Shown: positions 1-10,080 of the stretch, piece after piece
Layout of the letters: every line of letters starts with the position of its first letter
How positions within the stretch are numbered: position 1 is the first letter of the stretch
From: Prosapia bicincta
Taxonomy: Eukaryota; Arthropoda; Insecta; Hemiptera; Cercopidae
Reading direction: 5' to 3'
Length of the DNA: 64,000 nucleotides
NCBI GenBank assembly: GCA_036971475.1
Contig: JBAIZL010000002.1
Coordinates: 352,221,582-352,285,581 of the forward strand
Position numbers and translations under genes: made by a program
Notes under the pieces: generated by a model
Databases searched by the model: none
Seen by the model: the letters and a program-made list of their open reading frames with translations, nothing else
Told to the model about the DNA's origin: nothing

Positions 1-410
1 CGGACAACAGGCTTTGCGCTTTTAGCAACATTTATAGTACACTTATGCTTATATATCTTTCCTTCTTCCCTCGCTTTTATTTTCTTTTCTGCAATTTCAT
101 TCTCAGAGCAATAACAGTGATATGCTTTACCCTTTTCAACTAAAAGATTTGCAACTTCGTCGTGCCGCTCTACTCTTTTTGATTGATACACTATTTCCCC
201 ATCATAGCCTATCCCAAGCCATTTCAGTCCATCTATTATCGCATCAATTTCTTCCCGTGTAGAACGTTTTCTGTCGGTGTCCTCAATCCTGAGCAAAAAC
301 TTGCCTCCATAATGCTTTGAATAGAGCCAATTAAATAAACCTGTACGACCACCACCAATATGCAAAATCCCTGTTGGCGATGGAGCAAATCTAGTGACTA
401 TACCTGGCAT
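1..410 (-). CDS. gltX: glutamyl-tRNA synthetase, N-terminal part (cut by window edge)
   Basis: Charges tRNA-Glu with glutamate in the bacterial cytosol. The minus-strand frame opens with ATG at 408-410 and stays open to the window edge for about 136 codons. It shows the class I Rossmann start FAPSPTG followed by HIGG (the HIGH-like signature), LLRIEDTD, and a stretch matching Wolbachia-type GltX. No frame damage is visible in this part. The catalytic KMSKS loop and the anticodon-binding domain lie outside the window. The family is recognised from sequence; whether the full gene is intact cannot be judged here. Confidence 0.9.
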   Translation of the reverse strand, partial: MPGIVTRFAPSPTGILHIGGGRTGLFNWLYSKHYGGKFLLRIEDTDRKRSTREEIDAIIDGLKWLGIGYDGEIVYQSKRVERHDEVANLLVEKGKAYHCYCSENEIAEKKIKAREEGKIYKHKCTINVAKSAKPVV

Positions 411-556
411 ATTTGTCTATTACAGTAATAGCTAAAATTTATGCTTGCAACAATGTGGAATTACTGTACATTACTGGTCCTATGAGGATAAAATTGTATT
501 TATTTTTCATAAACTATGGTGTAATTTAATATTGGTTAAATATAGCGAGGTTAGTT

Positions 557-1327
557 ATGGTTAGATCTACAGATGAGGAAAATAGAACAGTAACATTTCT
601 CAAAGAAAGTGAAGCTGATATTGGCGAAATAACAACATTTCTCAAACACAATAAAGGTAATGTCACTTGGCATGCAGGTTCATCTAACAAAAAAAAACTA
701 ATAGTGCGGGGAGATAATCTCCTGCATTTAGCTGCAAGAACAGGAAACATTGAAGAGTTTCTGTCTATTTTTACGGAAAGTACTAAAAGTGATGTCCATT
801 TATTAGAGTACAATGAAGATCATGAAAATCCATTCCATATAGCAGCAAAGATGGGGATATTGCCTGATTTAGTAAAAGGAATATTTAAGCATCTGGAGTC
901 TGAAAACACAAACCCAAGTTGCGATTCGAAAAAATTAGATAATGTTAAAAGTTATTTTAGAAATGCATTAGGTAATAGATGTGCGTTAGATAAATCTAAA
1001 AAAACTCCTCTTGATTGGGTTAGTAAGGAAGTTAAGAAAGAAGTAAAAGAGATAGCAGGCATAAAAGACAGTCTTATGTGTAATCAGAAGTTTCGTCTGT
1101 GCCTATATATAGTAGGGGCCATAGCATGTATTGCGGCTTTATGTCTTCCTTTATACCTCCTGTTCCTGTCTTCTCAAGATTTTGCATTAAGCTCGATCGC
1201 TGGAATAGCTTCTGGCGGAGCTGCATATCTGTCAGGCAAAGTATGTAGTGAGATACATGACATGCATGACATAAGTACTCTAGAGGAAACATTTAGTAGT
1301 ACGGATTTTGCAATGGTGAAACGCTGA
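557..1327 (+). CDS. ankyrin-repeat protein with C-terminal membrane segments (Wolbachia type)
   Basis: A 256-residue frame with no internal stop. Residues 53-70 (NLLHLAARTGNIEEFL) and 91-110 (NPFHIAAKMGILPDLV) are two ankyrin repeats, and a degenerate third (TPLDWVSKEV) follows near 150. Residues 181-204 form a clear hydrophobic membrane helix, and 208-226, rich in Ala, Gly and Ser, could be a second. Ankyrin proteins are expanded in Wolbachia and many are suspected host-interaction effectors; this one would be membrane-anchored. A GAGG-like ribosome site lies about 8 nt before the ATG. It is one of the few undamaged bacterial genes here. Function is not known. Confidence 0.75.
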   Translation: MVRSTDEENRTVTFLKESEADIGEITTFLKHNKGNVTWHAGSSNKKKLIVRGDNLLHLAARTGNIEEFLSIFTESTKSDVHLLEYNEDHENPFHIAAKMGILPDLVKGIFKHLESENTNPSCDSKKLDNVKSYFRNALGNRCALDKSKKTPLDWVSKEVKKEVKEIAGIKDSLMCNQKFRLCLYIVGAIACIAALCLPLYLLFLSSQDFALSSIAGIASGGAAYLSGKVCSEIHDMHDISTLEETFSSTDFAMVKR

Positions 1328-1397
1328 TATATAACAAAAAGTTGCAGGCAATGATATAGAAATTTACTTTCCCAGCTTAGGAAAGTATAATTATATA

Positions 1398-1476
1398 ATG
1401 ACGGAAAAGAAGTATAGTAAGATTTTAATAGCAAACAGAGGAGAAATTGCTTGCAGGATTATCAGGACTGCTCGCA
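1398..1476 (+). pseudogene. pccA: 5' stub of biotin-carboxylase subunit (propionyl/acyl-CoA carboxylase alpha)
   Basis: From ATG at 1398 the frame reads [20 protein letters not shown] and then IIRTARK, the conserved start of the biotin carboxylase domain of acyl-CoA carboxylase alpha subunits. Homology stops at the CAAG around 1473-1476, where sequence shared with the Polinton at 7559-8617 begins. The rest of the gene, including the ATP-grasp and biotinyl domains, is absent, so this is a 26-codon remnant. Assignment to pccA rather than accC rests on the Wolbachia-like context and is an inference. Confidence 0.7.
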
Positions 1477-2448
1477 AGTAAGAAAGCGGTGCAAGTACGT
1501 TGGTAAAAGGGGGGAAAATACGGTGCATTGTAAAAACCTCTCATGAATCTGGACTTTGTGCAAAACATAAACCAAAATTAACTAAAGTAGGAAGTGTTAA
1601 AGAAACGAAACAAAGTACTTGCACTGCTATTCATAATGATAAACCTTCCAAACAAACAATTGTTCCTCTAACAGAAAAAAAATATTCAAGGATCCAACAT
1701 CGAAAACTGAACCTAGATTGGTCAGACTTACGAGGTTGGATCCAAATATCTCTTATAAATTTGAATATAAAGAGGGATCGTATGGAATTTTTTCTTTTAA
1801 AGGAAGAATGAGAAATAAAATTTTTATTCCTTAATGTTTCCAGTTTCCAGACATTACGGATGGAGACTTGTATCTTGAGAATGAAAGAAATAAAAGGGGA
1901 CTTCCTACTTGGGTCCGAAACCCTAAAAATAATTAGACTATATTTTTTGTTTTTCAAAATTTTAAATTCAATATTACTGTTATTTGTGGTTTATAGGCCT
2001 AATGGGGAAAGATTTCCACATAAAAAAAAACTCTTAACGCGCCATTGAGTTGTACAACGTAGTAGATTTATATATATGTATTATTGTGTATAACAGGTCA
2101 ATACATATATATGTATTTAAACTTACTGTGGTGAGGAAACCAACTAAAAAAAATAAATTGACTTTATACTTACATGATTTGAAAATCACTTTTCTCTAAT
2201 ATTCCCTTGACATATTGACACCAGATATATACAACAATAAAGAGTCTTATTTTACATTTCCGCCACCAATAATGCATGAAGTAAATATGACAAGCTTTAA
2301 ACGATTAAAAAAAAAATTTAAATAATTAAAATTGTTTGTATTCTATTTATTAAAAAAATATGATTGGTTAGGTTCTGTGCAATAATTTAAAGAGCAATGT
2401 CTTTTCATTTACAATGTGACTCCTGCTACGGAATTGATTACTGTCTGG
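1474..2448 (+). mobile_element. inverted, decayed copy of Polinton segment 7559-8617
   Basis: This 975-bp stretch is the reverse complement of Polinton positions about 7559-8617, apart from a TA microsatellite of roughly 80 bp present only there. It carries the tail of the unknown minus-strand Polinton gene, now frame-broken, and a decayed copy of the structured element. The left join shares CAAG with the pccA stub and the right join lies inside ctaA. No terminal repeats or target duplication are visible at its ends, so it looks like a fragment or repair filler rather than a transposed unit. Confidence 0.8.
1994..2145 (+). repeat. structured intergenic element, copy A (decayed)
   Basis: Shows the order TAGGCCTA, GGGGA, 5-bp arm AAGAT, A-rich loop with CCAC, arm CTCTT, AACGCGCC, AGTTG, TACA, then CTGTGGTGAGGAAA and CAACT. 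The outer helix AGTTG/CAACT is intact, but the inner stem has one mismatch (AAGAT against CTCTT), unlike the three copies inside the Polinton. It lies within the decayed fragment at 1474-2448. Confidence 0.65.
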
Positions 2449-2775
2449 ACAAAAACTAAACCTGTTAGCCTTGCAACCAATCTATGTGCATATTCTATTA
2501 AATATATAGTACGAAACTCCCCCATACTCATACCGTAGTTAAATGCTTTGTACTCAGGTGTAGTCTCATACTCTAATTTTTCTTTGCAGCCAGTCTTGCT
2601 CAGTCAGTGGTGGTAATGTTCCAGTAATGGGTTTCCATTCCGTGATTGATAGTCCTGCTTTTGAAAATCTGGTAAACCCGCCGATCCCACCCATGAGGAT
2701 CACCATGGCAGAGCAGAGAAGAAGCGAGATAGCTACGTGCTTTTGTTTCATAAACCATGCTGAGTTTTGTTCCAT
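2449..2775 (-). pseudogene. ctaA: haem A synthase, truncated and frameshifted
   Basis: CtaA converts haem O to haem A in the inner membrane for cytochrome oxidase. From the ATG at 2773-2775 the frame encodes a membrane helix ([21 protein letters not shown]), then [16 protein letters not shown], hallmarks of the family N-terminus. A one-base gain in an A run near 2580 shifts the frame; the next frame continues with [15 protein letters not shown] and EYAHRL. Homology ends at about 2449, where the inserted Polinton fragment begins, so roughly the last two thirds of the gene are missing. Confidence 0.8.
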
Positions 2776-2784
2776 CGCTAGGGG

Positions 2785-4341
2785 TATATAAAAAACTCCC
2801 ATAAGGCGAAAAAAGCTGCAATACTATGTAGCAAACTATAAACAGGAAAAATGCCGATACTACATAAAAATATAAAGGCATCTTTTGCTGTTTGACAGCT
2901 ACCATCAAATGGATCAGGTTAGTGACGTACATCACTACAAAATAGTACAGAAATAATTCATTTAAAATGTCAGTTAACATTAATGAAAGCAATAAAAATG
3001 GAGTAGTAAAAAATATAATAGCTGCAGAGCCAACAAAGAGGTTCAATAGCAAAATTCCTCTGAGCTCAGTGTGTTTGTAAAGTAACTTTATGATTTTTAA
3101 ATGAACAATATAGGCCTACGTCTGCATATAACCTTTGATCCAGCCCGCTCTTTGCTTGATCCAAGCAAAGATAGTAGTTGGCGATTCTTCCAGTGTTTCC
3201 GAATCAATCATCCTCGTTGTATACCCCATTTGTGCAAGTCTTAAACCGAGGTCAGCGTCTTCAGTAATGTTATAGGCATCCCGGAAAAGCACTTTCTTCA
3301 AAATTTCCACTGAAAAATGATTACTGCTGCCACCCAGAGGTATTTTTCATTTTTCGAAATAAAGGTAATAGATATTGAAACCAGTTCATATACTCCAGAG
3401 AAAAGGATTTTGTGAGAAAACTATAGTAATAATTGTAGTAATTTAATCTCGCCTGCACACAGGCAAAGTTAGAATCACCCTTATGAAATTCAATCAGTGC
3501 TTTTTTTAACTGTAGTGGATCTGGCTTATCATCCGCATCATATATTACCACATACTTTGATTTGGCAAAGCTCATGGCATAATTGCATGACTTAGCTTTG
3601 GTTCTAGGCAAAGAATGAGGCATTTTTATCACTTCAAAATATTGCGGTAAAGTAAATTCTTTTATAACTGCAAGCATTACCTGATCATCACTTTCTATCA
3701 CAAGCTTTGCATCTAATTTTGATTATGGGTAATTCAAATGTTCAATGCTCTCAATCAATTGTTCTATCACCGCACTTTCTTTAAAAGCGGACAATAAAAT
3801 AGTATATATATATGAAAATCTTATTTGTTTACCTTTTCACAATCTATTTTTCGGTTGGAGGTTCCATATAAACTACAAACTGTAGTTATAAACTTGAATA
3901 AGTAACTAGAACATCCAACTATAAATACCAACATCAAAGCAAAGTATGTATACTTCTCTGTTAGTGTTAAAATTGAAATTATAATAAAAAAGAAGCGGAA
4001 AGTATTGGGCTCAGCTCGATACCTTTGACTGAAAAATTGTGGTTCTTGTAATATAAATAGTTGCTTGCAAATTCTGAAATACCAAAATGTGAGTTAAGAA
4101 GATCTAAAATCTGTTTACCATCCGCTTCTATCAATACGTGGTCGTCACCGTAGTGGGCCTTGATCCAATGATTGCTATCTTGACTCGTATTTTCAACCAT
4201 AAAAAAAATAGTATTATTTAATTTTTGCCAAGGAACTATATTAAATTTATAGTAAAAAAGCTTTTCTTGCTCTTTACACAAACTAGAATCGAGCTTAATT
4301 TTTTCTATATTACTGGCTTGAAGTATAGGCGGTTGTTGCAT
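2785..4341 (-). pseudogene. membrane glycosyltransferase family 2 (broken)
   Basis: Three minus-strand frames make up one gene. 3979-4341 is an N-terminal domain of about 120 residues (starts MQQPPILQASNIEKIKLD). 3321-3701 holds the GT-A core with VVIYDADDKPD (the DxD-type site). 3116-3310 holds ITEDADLGLRL and QRAGWIKGYMQT, the acceptor-binding ED and the QxxRW-like motif with R changed to G. The C-terminal hydrophobic helices follow at about 2785-3052. Between the parts are stops (one at the GYMQT end) and frameshifts, and 3702-3978 is largely unreadable. The gene ends against the start of ctaA. Substrate unknown; surface glycolipid synthesis is a guess. Confidence 0.7.
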
Positions 4342-4817
4342 TAAATGTAATGCAACTTTTTATTTAAGTCACGTGAAAGTGAGGATATGACTTCACTACT
4401 GCGCTTATCATCCTTATGCCCTTGCATTATTTTTTTTACAACATCAGCAGCTATATTTGCTGTACTAGCTTGTAAATCCCCAATGGCTTTCTCAACTTGG
4501 TCAGTGACTTTCTTCAGGTGGAAGCGAGCATTTTCATCTAACGTCTGATTCAGTTGTTGTCTATTGTACTTAATAATACTATTAGCCTTATCAAGCGCCT
4601 CGTTCATTATTTTACTAACTTCTGCTTTTTTTGTATTTTTCAGAAGATTCCTTGCAGTATCCAACATGTCTCTTCTGAATTTTTCAATCTCTTCATTCGT
4701 ATGCTTGCTCTTGTCACGTTTTTTGTTAAGAGCGCTTTTTATCACTTTCTTTAGTGGCCCATATGAAAGGATAAAACCTACCAAGAAAGCAAGACCGATA
4801 ATCATTGATAAAGACAC
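4341..4817 (-). CDS. atpF: ATP synthase F0 subunit b
   Basis: A 158-residue frame with an N-terminal membrane helix (SMIIGLAFLVGFILSYG) followed by a long charged coiled coil (about 35-150), the normal build of the peripheral-stalk b subunit. It follows the b' gene directly in the usual Wolbachia order atpB-atpE-atpG-atpF. The frame is uninterrupted. Upstream in frame there is no ATG, only GTG near 4830, so the true start may lie a few codons upstream or be damaged. With atpB, atpE and atpG broken it cannot serve a working ATP synthase here. Confidence 0.75.
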   Translation of the reverse strand: MSLSMIIGLAFLVGFILSYGPLKKVIKSALNKKRDKSKHTNEEIEKFRRDMLDTARNLLKNTKKAEVSKIMNEALDKANSIIKYNRQQLNQTLDENARFHLKKVTDQVEKAIGDLQASTANIAADVVKKIMQGHKDDKRSSEVISSLSRDLNKKLHYI

Positions 4818-4825
4818 AAAAACAT

Positions 4826-5306
4826 CTAAAACTCTTTGGATATCAAATTAGCGACACACTCCTCTTCAATTTCAGAACAGGTCAATTTATTGTAGTAAAT
4901 CAAGGCAATATCAGTAGCTATTTGCTTTAATTTGCTAGTGTACTCATATTTAAATCTTAATACCCTTTCCTCAACAAACTTGCTCGTTTTTTTGTCTTCC
5001 TCTTCTAATACATATATCACGTCTGCTCTCATTTCTTCTACCTGTGCAAGTGCTTTATCTATTACCTTTTTTGCTTGTGTTCTAGCTTCGTTTAAAGCTG
5101 CGTTAGATTTATTAGTCTGGTTTTCTATAGGTTTTAGAAGGTGAACGGAGCCATTAGAATAATCCAACACTTTCTTGTTTCTAATGTTTATTATTTTATC
5201 CAACTTCGGCAAAAATAAACAACGTACTTTAAAAAACAGTAAAGAAAAAAAAAATTAAAACCCAAAAAACTTGGGAAAAGAAAGTTGAAACATCAAGCTG
5301 TGGCAT
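4826..5306 (-). pseudogene. atpG: ATP synthase F0 subunit b' (frameshifted)
   Basis: The second b-type stalk subunit. The start MPQLDVSTFFSQVFWVLIFF (from 5306) is the membrane helix; a frameshift near 5220 breaks it, and the coiled-coil body (LPKLDKIINIRNKK onward) continues in another frame to 4826. The beginning is fused in frame to the end of atpE because the atpE stop has been lost. Confidence 0.8.
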
Positions 5307-5537
5307 ATGTAAAGCAACAAACATCAATAACATTGCAAGAACAAACGCGAGCAACCCCGTAAATTCAACCATACCAGCACCAACATAAACGTAAATTTTC
5401 ATTTTACTTTCCAATTCAGGGTTTCTTCCAAGCCCACTTAGCATAGTAGAAAATATAATTGCTACACCAAGTCCTGCCCCGAGTATGCCAAGTACGCTTA
5501 AACCAATCGCTATAAATTTTAAAGCTACTCAATCCAT
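5307..5537 (-). pseudogene. atpE: ATP synthase F0 subunit c
   Basis: The proteolipid ring subunit. From ATG at 5535-5537 it reads MD, a TGA stop, then VALKFIAIGLSVLGILGAGLG, the loop SGLGRNPELESKM (the conserved RNP polar loop), and MVEFTGLLAFVLAMLLMF, in which E is the proton-binding carboxylate. Codon 3, normally Leu, is now TGA, and the natural stop has gone so that the frame runs on into atpG. Both faults mark it as a pseudogene although the core is well kept. Confidence 0.85.
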
Positions 5538-5596
5538 ATATCACCTTTAACTATTTCTTTATGTAATAATTATAAAATATTCTAGAGAAAAGTCAA

Positions 5597-6200
5597 TTAC
5601 TTTACTGCATCTGACAAATATATACACGTTAATATAGTAAATATGTAAGCTCGTAGAATTGCAACAAACACTTCGAATCCTATTAGTGCAATTATAAACA
5701 AAAACGGTATAGGGGTTAGAGTCAAATGCATATTCATAGCAAATCTTGCTACTACTTTGATAATTGTATGGCCCGCAATCATGTTTCCAGCAAGCCTTAT
5801 TGATAAGCTTATAGGTCTTGCCAGGTAAGCAAATAGCTTAATAAAAACCATCATGGGTGCAAGCCATGATGGAATGCCTTCCGGTAACAGTATGCGTAAA
5901 AATTTAATTCCTCTTACTTTGAATCCGATAACAGTTGTGTAAGTAAAAACTATCATCGATAAGGCAAAAGTAACTATCACATGACTTGTAACCGTAAAAC
6001 TATAAGGAAGGACAACAACTAAATTACACGACAAAGTGAAAAGAAATACTGTGAATATCAACGGAATGTGTTCCAGGCCTCTGCTTCCAGCGTTACTTTC
6101 TATTATTGAAACAACAAAATCATATACATATTCAACTGCAGCTTGCAAATATCCTGGTATTACTGAACCTTTCCTTACTCTCAAGAGCAAAAAGAATATC
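5597..6200 (-). pseudogene. atpB: ATP synthase F0 subunit a, 3' part (split by the Polinton)
   Basis: Carries the C-terminal roughly 200 residues of subunit a, with the proton-channel helix [15 protein letters not shown], in which R is the essential arginine, and the family end [14 protein letters not shown]. The frame is open to the Polinton border. The missing 5' part lies at 27730-27863 on the same strand, beyond the element. If the 21.5-kb insert and one copy of AATATC are removed, the two parts meet in one frame, which shows that the Polinton inserted into this gene. Confidence 0.95.
6195..6200. repeat. target-site duplication AATATC, left
   Basis: AATATC directly precedes the left end (5'-AGTAGTATTAAATT) and is repeated exactly at 27730-27735 after the right end. 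Six-base duplications are the rule for Polinton integration. Confidence 0.93.
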
Positions 6201-7390
6201 AGTAGTATTAAATTGGGGCCGCTAAAAATTAAAAAATGTAAAATTGTGTGTGATTGCGGGTGCGTAGGTGTGTGTGACGTGAGAGGGTGGTATTAGTGTG
6301 AGTGTGTGACGTCATGAGGGGGTGAGGGGGAGGTAGTTGAGTTAAAAGTGCGTTTAAGTTTTTGTAGTAAAAGTAGTATTTGGATCTGAGTGTATTTAAT
6401 GAAGGATGTTTAATGGAATACGAATTTAGCGGCCCCAATTAATACTGGAGAATTAGGGAGAAAATGCATTTTATATTTGGGTGATAGTATGCGATTCTTT
6501 GTATTAAAATCACTTTATTGAAAAGTGTATTTATTATTATTAAATGCGAGTTAAAAGTGCGTTTAAGTTTTTATAGTAAAAGTAGTATTTGGGTCTGAGT
6601 GTATTTAATGAAGGATGTTTAATGGAATACGAATTTAGCGGCCCCAATTAATACTGGAGAATTAGGGAGAAAATGCATTTAATATTTGGGTGATAGTATG
6701 CGATTCTTTGTATTAAAATCACTTTATTGAAAAGTGTATTTATTATTAAATGCACTTTAAGAAAAGTGTATTTATAGGTATTGGAGTTAATTTGATATTC
6801 AGGATATGATTGTTTTGGAACTATAAAATGCACTTATGAAAAAGTCACTTTTCGGTGATACGTTAATCTTTATTAATACTGTTCATTGTTTCAATTATTG
6901 ACGAGCGTTCATCAACGTACATGTTACCTTCTCAGCAGACTGTTAACAAATGACTACTTAGCTTCAAGTACTCATATTTATAAATTAATATTTGGTGGGA
7001 GGTATAATAATAAATACTTTAGTGGTGGGGGGTTACCTTTCCTATACTAATGTTAGCTTAGAAGAGTGTCTGGAAGTAAACGTACTTTATAAAGATTGTC
7101 TTTTTAAATTCATATCTTCAAAATGTGCATGAATCAATTTTTTCTTTATTTATCAACTAAGGACTCGTAAGACATATATTTATTATTATGAAAAGACCAT
7201 TTACATTTTTTCAAGGTCAAACAAATGGTGTTTTAAAAAATAAATGCGTTTTTACAGTACTGCTCACAACTATTGTAAAAGTTACATTTTTCTGCAACAC
7301 ATAACTGTTCGTTAAATTACAAGTTATAATAATTATATCACTAAACACATGTTGCGGTTCTACAGTAATGAATCCCGTCTGTGGAATGTA
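6201..7390 (+). repeat. left terminal inverted repeat of the Polinton
   Basis: Matches the reverse complement of 26763-27729 to the base TA at 7389-7390, after which the two sides differ. It is about 220 bp longer than the right copy, chiefly because a 209-bp segment is duplicated in tandem. It contains GT-rich and AT-rich tracts, a TCAAGGTCA motif at 7211-7219 and inverted copies of the terminal motif at 6425-6440 and 6634-6649. No gene is supported in it. Confidence 0.92.
6339..6756 (+). repeat. 209-bp tandem duplication inside the left TIR
   Basis: The block starting GAGTTAAAAGTGCG at 6339 recurs at 6548, giving a period of 209 bp; the units run to about 6547 and 6756. The right TIR has a single unit, so the duplication arose on the left side only. 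Each unit contains the inverted terminal-like motif TTTAGCGGCCCCAATT. Confidence 0.85.
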
Positions 7391-7773
7391 GCCATGCTAA
7401 AAACCTCATCCGTACATGTGGTCATGAACTTGAATCATGTTTTTATCTAAAAGACTAGACGAGTTTAGTCCTTGAAACTGCAACCGATTTAGACCCTGTT
7501 ACAAAAACGTTTCATGCACATGTGAATAAATTGGTTATGTTTCTTCACTCTCTCTCTCCAGACAGTAATTAATTCCGTAGCAGGAGTCACATTGTAAATG
7601 AAAAGACATTGCTCTTTAAATTATTGCACAGAACCTAACCAATCATATTTTTTAAATAAATATAATACAAACAATTTTATTTATTTTAAATTTTTTTAAA
7701 AATCTTTTGAAGCTTGTCATATTTACATTATGCATTATTGGTGTCGGAAATGTAAAATAAGACTGTTTGTTGT

Positions 7774-7859
<86 letters not shown>

Positions 7860-7946
7860 TAGATATCTGGTGTCAATATGTCAATGGAAAAATTAGAGAA
7901 AAGTGATTTTCAAACCATGTAAGTATAAAGTGAATTTATTTTTTGT
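7391..7946. other. noncoding stretch with TA microsatellite
   Basis: Between the left TIR and structured element B no supported gene is seen. 7776-7857 is a pure TA run of about 41 units, followed by AGATAGATATC. The matching place in fragment 1474-2448 has only a short TATATA, so the run expanded in this copy or shrank in the other. The apparent frame rich in YI repeats here is just the microsatellite. Confidence 0.85.
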
Positions 7947-8095
7947 AGTTGGTTTCCTCACCACAGTAAGTTTAAATATATATATGTATTGACCTGTTAT
8001 GCACAATAATACATATATATAAATCTACTAAGCTGTACAACTCAATGGCGCGTTAAGAGTTTTTTTTATGTGGAACTCTTTCCCCAGTAGGCCTA
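7947..8095 (-). repeat. structured intergenic element, copy B
   Basis: On the minus strand: TAGGCCTA (8088-8095), GGGGA, stem AAGAG paired with CTCTT around a loop with CCACAT and a run of A, then AACGCGCC, AGTTG (8038-8042), TACAGCTTAGTA, and CTGTGGTGAGGAAAC with CAACT (7947-7951) closing the outer helix. It begins 55 nt after the stop of the minus-strand gene ending at 8151. No gene follows it on that strand before the element end. Confidence 0.75.
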
Positions 8096-8150
8096 TAAAC
8101 CACAAAAAAAGTAATTGAATTTAAAATTTAGAAAAACAAAAAAATATAGT

Positions 8151-8968
8151 TTATTTATTTTTAGGGTTTCGGACCCAAGTAGGAAGTCCCCTTTTATTTT
8201 TTTCATTCTCAAGATACCAGTCTCCATTCGTAATGTCTGGAAACTGGAACCATTGAGGAATAAAGATTTTATTTCTAATTCTTCCTTTAAAAGAAAAAAT
8301 TCCATAAGATCCCTCTCTATATTCAAATTTATAAGAGATCTTTGGATCCAACCTCGTAAGCCTGACCAGTCTAGGTTCAGTTTTCGATGTTGGATCCTTA
8401 AATATTTTTTCTTTTAGAGGAACAATTGTTTTTTTAGAAGGTTTTTTATCATTAAGAATAGCAGTACAAGTACTTTGTTTCGTTTCTTTAACACTTCCTA
8501 CTTTAGTTAATTTTGGTTTATGTTTTGCACAAAGTCCAGATTCATGAGATGTTTTTACAATGCACCGTATTTTTCCCCCCTTTTACCAATGTACTTGCAC
8601 TGCTTTCTTACTTGAAGATGGTGTGGTGAGGTCATAATTTTGGGTAAAGGTATTTTGTGAATTTGGTTTTGTATTGGTTCTGAGGCTGTGTTTGGGTTGT
8701 TGGAAAGTTTATGTTGCAAATGATTTGTATATATAGGAAATTTCAAAGTTGGAAAAAGTTCTCTTTTACAATGAGGTTTTTGAGGAAAGGGAAGGGACGG
8801 TTTAGGGGGTAATGTTGGTGAAAGTCCAGCGATGGGCAGCGAAGGTCCTGCCTGCTTTGTCGTCTTGCCAATTGGGAGCGACGGTCTTGTAGGCTTTCTC
8901 ACCCATGGTCCGAGAGCGACTTCAGGCAGTTCCAACACACACACTGGTTCTACACTCCTTGATGCCAT
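8151..8968 (-). CDS. unknown Polinton gene in two overlapping frames
   Basis: From ATG at 8966-8968 the first frame (8555-8968) encodes a Pro/Lys-rich region (VRKPTRPSLP, LPPKPSLPFPQKP). A second frame, open from about 8600 to a stop at 8151, encodes a better-ordered part with SHESGLCAKHKPK and GSYGIFSFKGR, then QFPDITNGDWYLENEK and WVRNP. Copy A at 1474-2448 preserves the second part. The two frames could be joined by a small intron (a GTAAG donor-like site follows CTTCAA near 8615) or by a single-base error in the G/A run near 8580. A TATA-like ACTATATGC lies upstream near 9030. I do not recognise the family. Confidence 0.5.
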
Positions 8969-9395
8969 TTCTTCAAATTTTTAACAGTACTGCTCCACGA
9001 ACAAAGTAGCAATGTAAAGCATATAGTAATCTATCTCAATTTATAGGCAAAAGTTATTCTTTACTCGAACCAATCAAGGAGCTGGTTGTCTTAGCCAATC
9101 AGAAACACAGTATAAGTTGTGTGTGACTGTGTAAGTATCTGATTTTTTAAGGTTGTCTGAGTGTTTCTTAGTTGAAGGTTGTCTACACATCTGTTGCAGC
9201 TGCAAGTTTAGCTGAGGTCGTTTACCGCGACATCAAACGCAGCTATTGCCGTTAAATTAAGAATTCACAGTTTGCGTTATAGACGCGATTCCTATTGGCT
9301 AACAGCTTCTGCAATCCTATTGGCTAGGAAAAGAAGCTTATCCTATGCTGTAGGCTTAGAAAACGTATATATACGGCTGCGTTTTGGCTTCACTT
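8969..9395. promoter_or_regulatory. divergent promoter region with CCAAT and TATA boxes
   Basis: Facing left: CCAATCA-type boxes at about 9069-9105 and TATA-like ACTATATGC near 9030, serving the gene starting at 8968. Facing right: two copies of CCTATTGGCTA (9291-9301 and 9316-9326, inverted CCAAT) and GTATATATACGG near 9369, the spacing expected of a polymerase II core promoter. The rightward transcript would begin near 9395; what it encodes is unclear. Confidence 0.55.
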
Positions 9396-10080
9396 CACAG
9401 ACGACTTCCAGATCTCCGCAGAATGGTTTCTTTCCAGCTGTTGGCCACTTCTAAAGTATTGTGCTTGGAATAAACATTTGAATTGGAAAAAGTCTATCTC
9501 CGGCCGGGACAGCTTTATTCGAAAAACTTCAAATGTTTATACAAGTGCAACCTTTTGAAGCGGTAACTTTAGCTGCCTAAGAGTCTTCAACACGCCATGA
9601 GAAGAACGGAACCAATGGCAAGGCAACTACCCGAGGAGGAGCCCTTGAAGTCCGCCATGGGAAGAATGGAACCAATGGCATATGAACGAGCTTCGAGACC
9701 AAGGCAGACAACGCCGACGGAGTCCTGGAGAACATTGATTGTTTCGCTAGAAGTAAGTGAGTCTCAACATATCTTTTAACTATCTTCTGAAAACTCTCTT
9801 GCGGTTTAGTTACCAACGTTCTATATATTGGGAAAAGTGTTGAAAACTCTCATTTTTGAGAAGTTCTATACATACTTTTGCCGGTTGAAAACTTGGCTTT
9901 ACCACCTGGGACGTTCTATACGGAGATAGTTACTTGAGTTGAGGTACGCTCTCTTATTTTAAAGCGTAACAATTGTAGCAGATGATTAAGAAGAAGATGT
10001 CATTAAAGAACTAACATTCAATAAAAAGTTTCATTTTGTATTACTTTAATCTTGTCCCCATCCTTTCTTGGTAAGGTAAG
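9396..10080 (+). other. stretch without a recognised gene, possible leader exon
   Basis: Downstream of the rightward TATA box only short frames occur. A repeated segment (CATGRGAAGAAYGGAACCAA at about 9596 and 9656) gives two similar short peptides, MRRTEPMA and MGRMEPMA. A consensus-like splice donor, GTAAGTGA, stands at 9753-9760. It may be a spliced 5' leader for the gene at 10827, but no splice acceptor is certain. AATAAA at about 9471 is an alternative end. Confidence 0.3.

Noticed and set aside
6648..6833. Identical 61-codon frame in both TIRs (also 27320-27505)
   Set aside because: Kept only because the TIRs are copies; AT-rich composition and no recognisable protein pattern.
7652..7876. 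74-codon minus-strand frame with Y-I repeats
   Set aside because: Product of the TA microsatellite.
9577..9816. Opposed short frames with repeated PLVPFF or RTEPMA peptides
   Set aside because: They arise from a short DNA repeat read on both strands; no family match.
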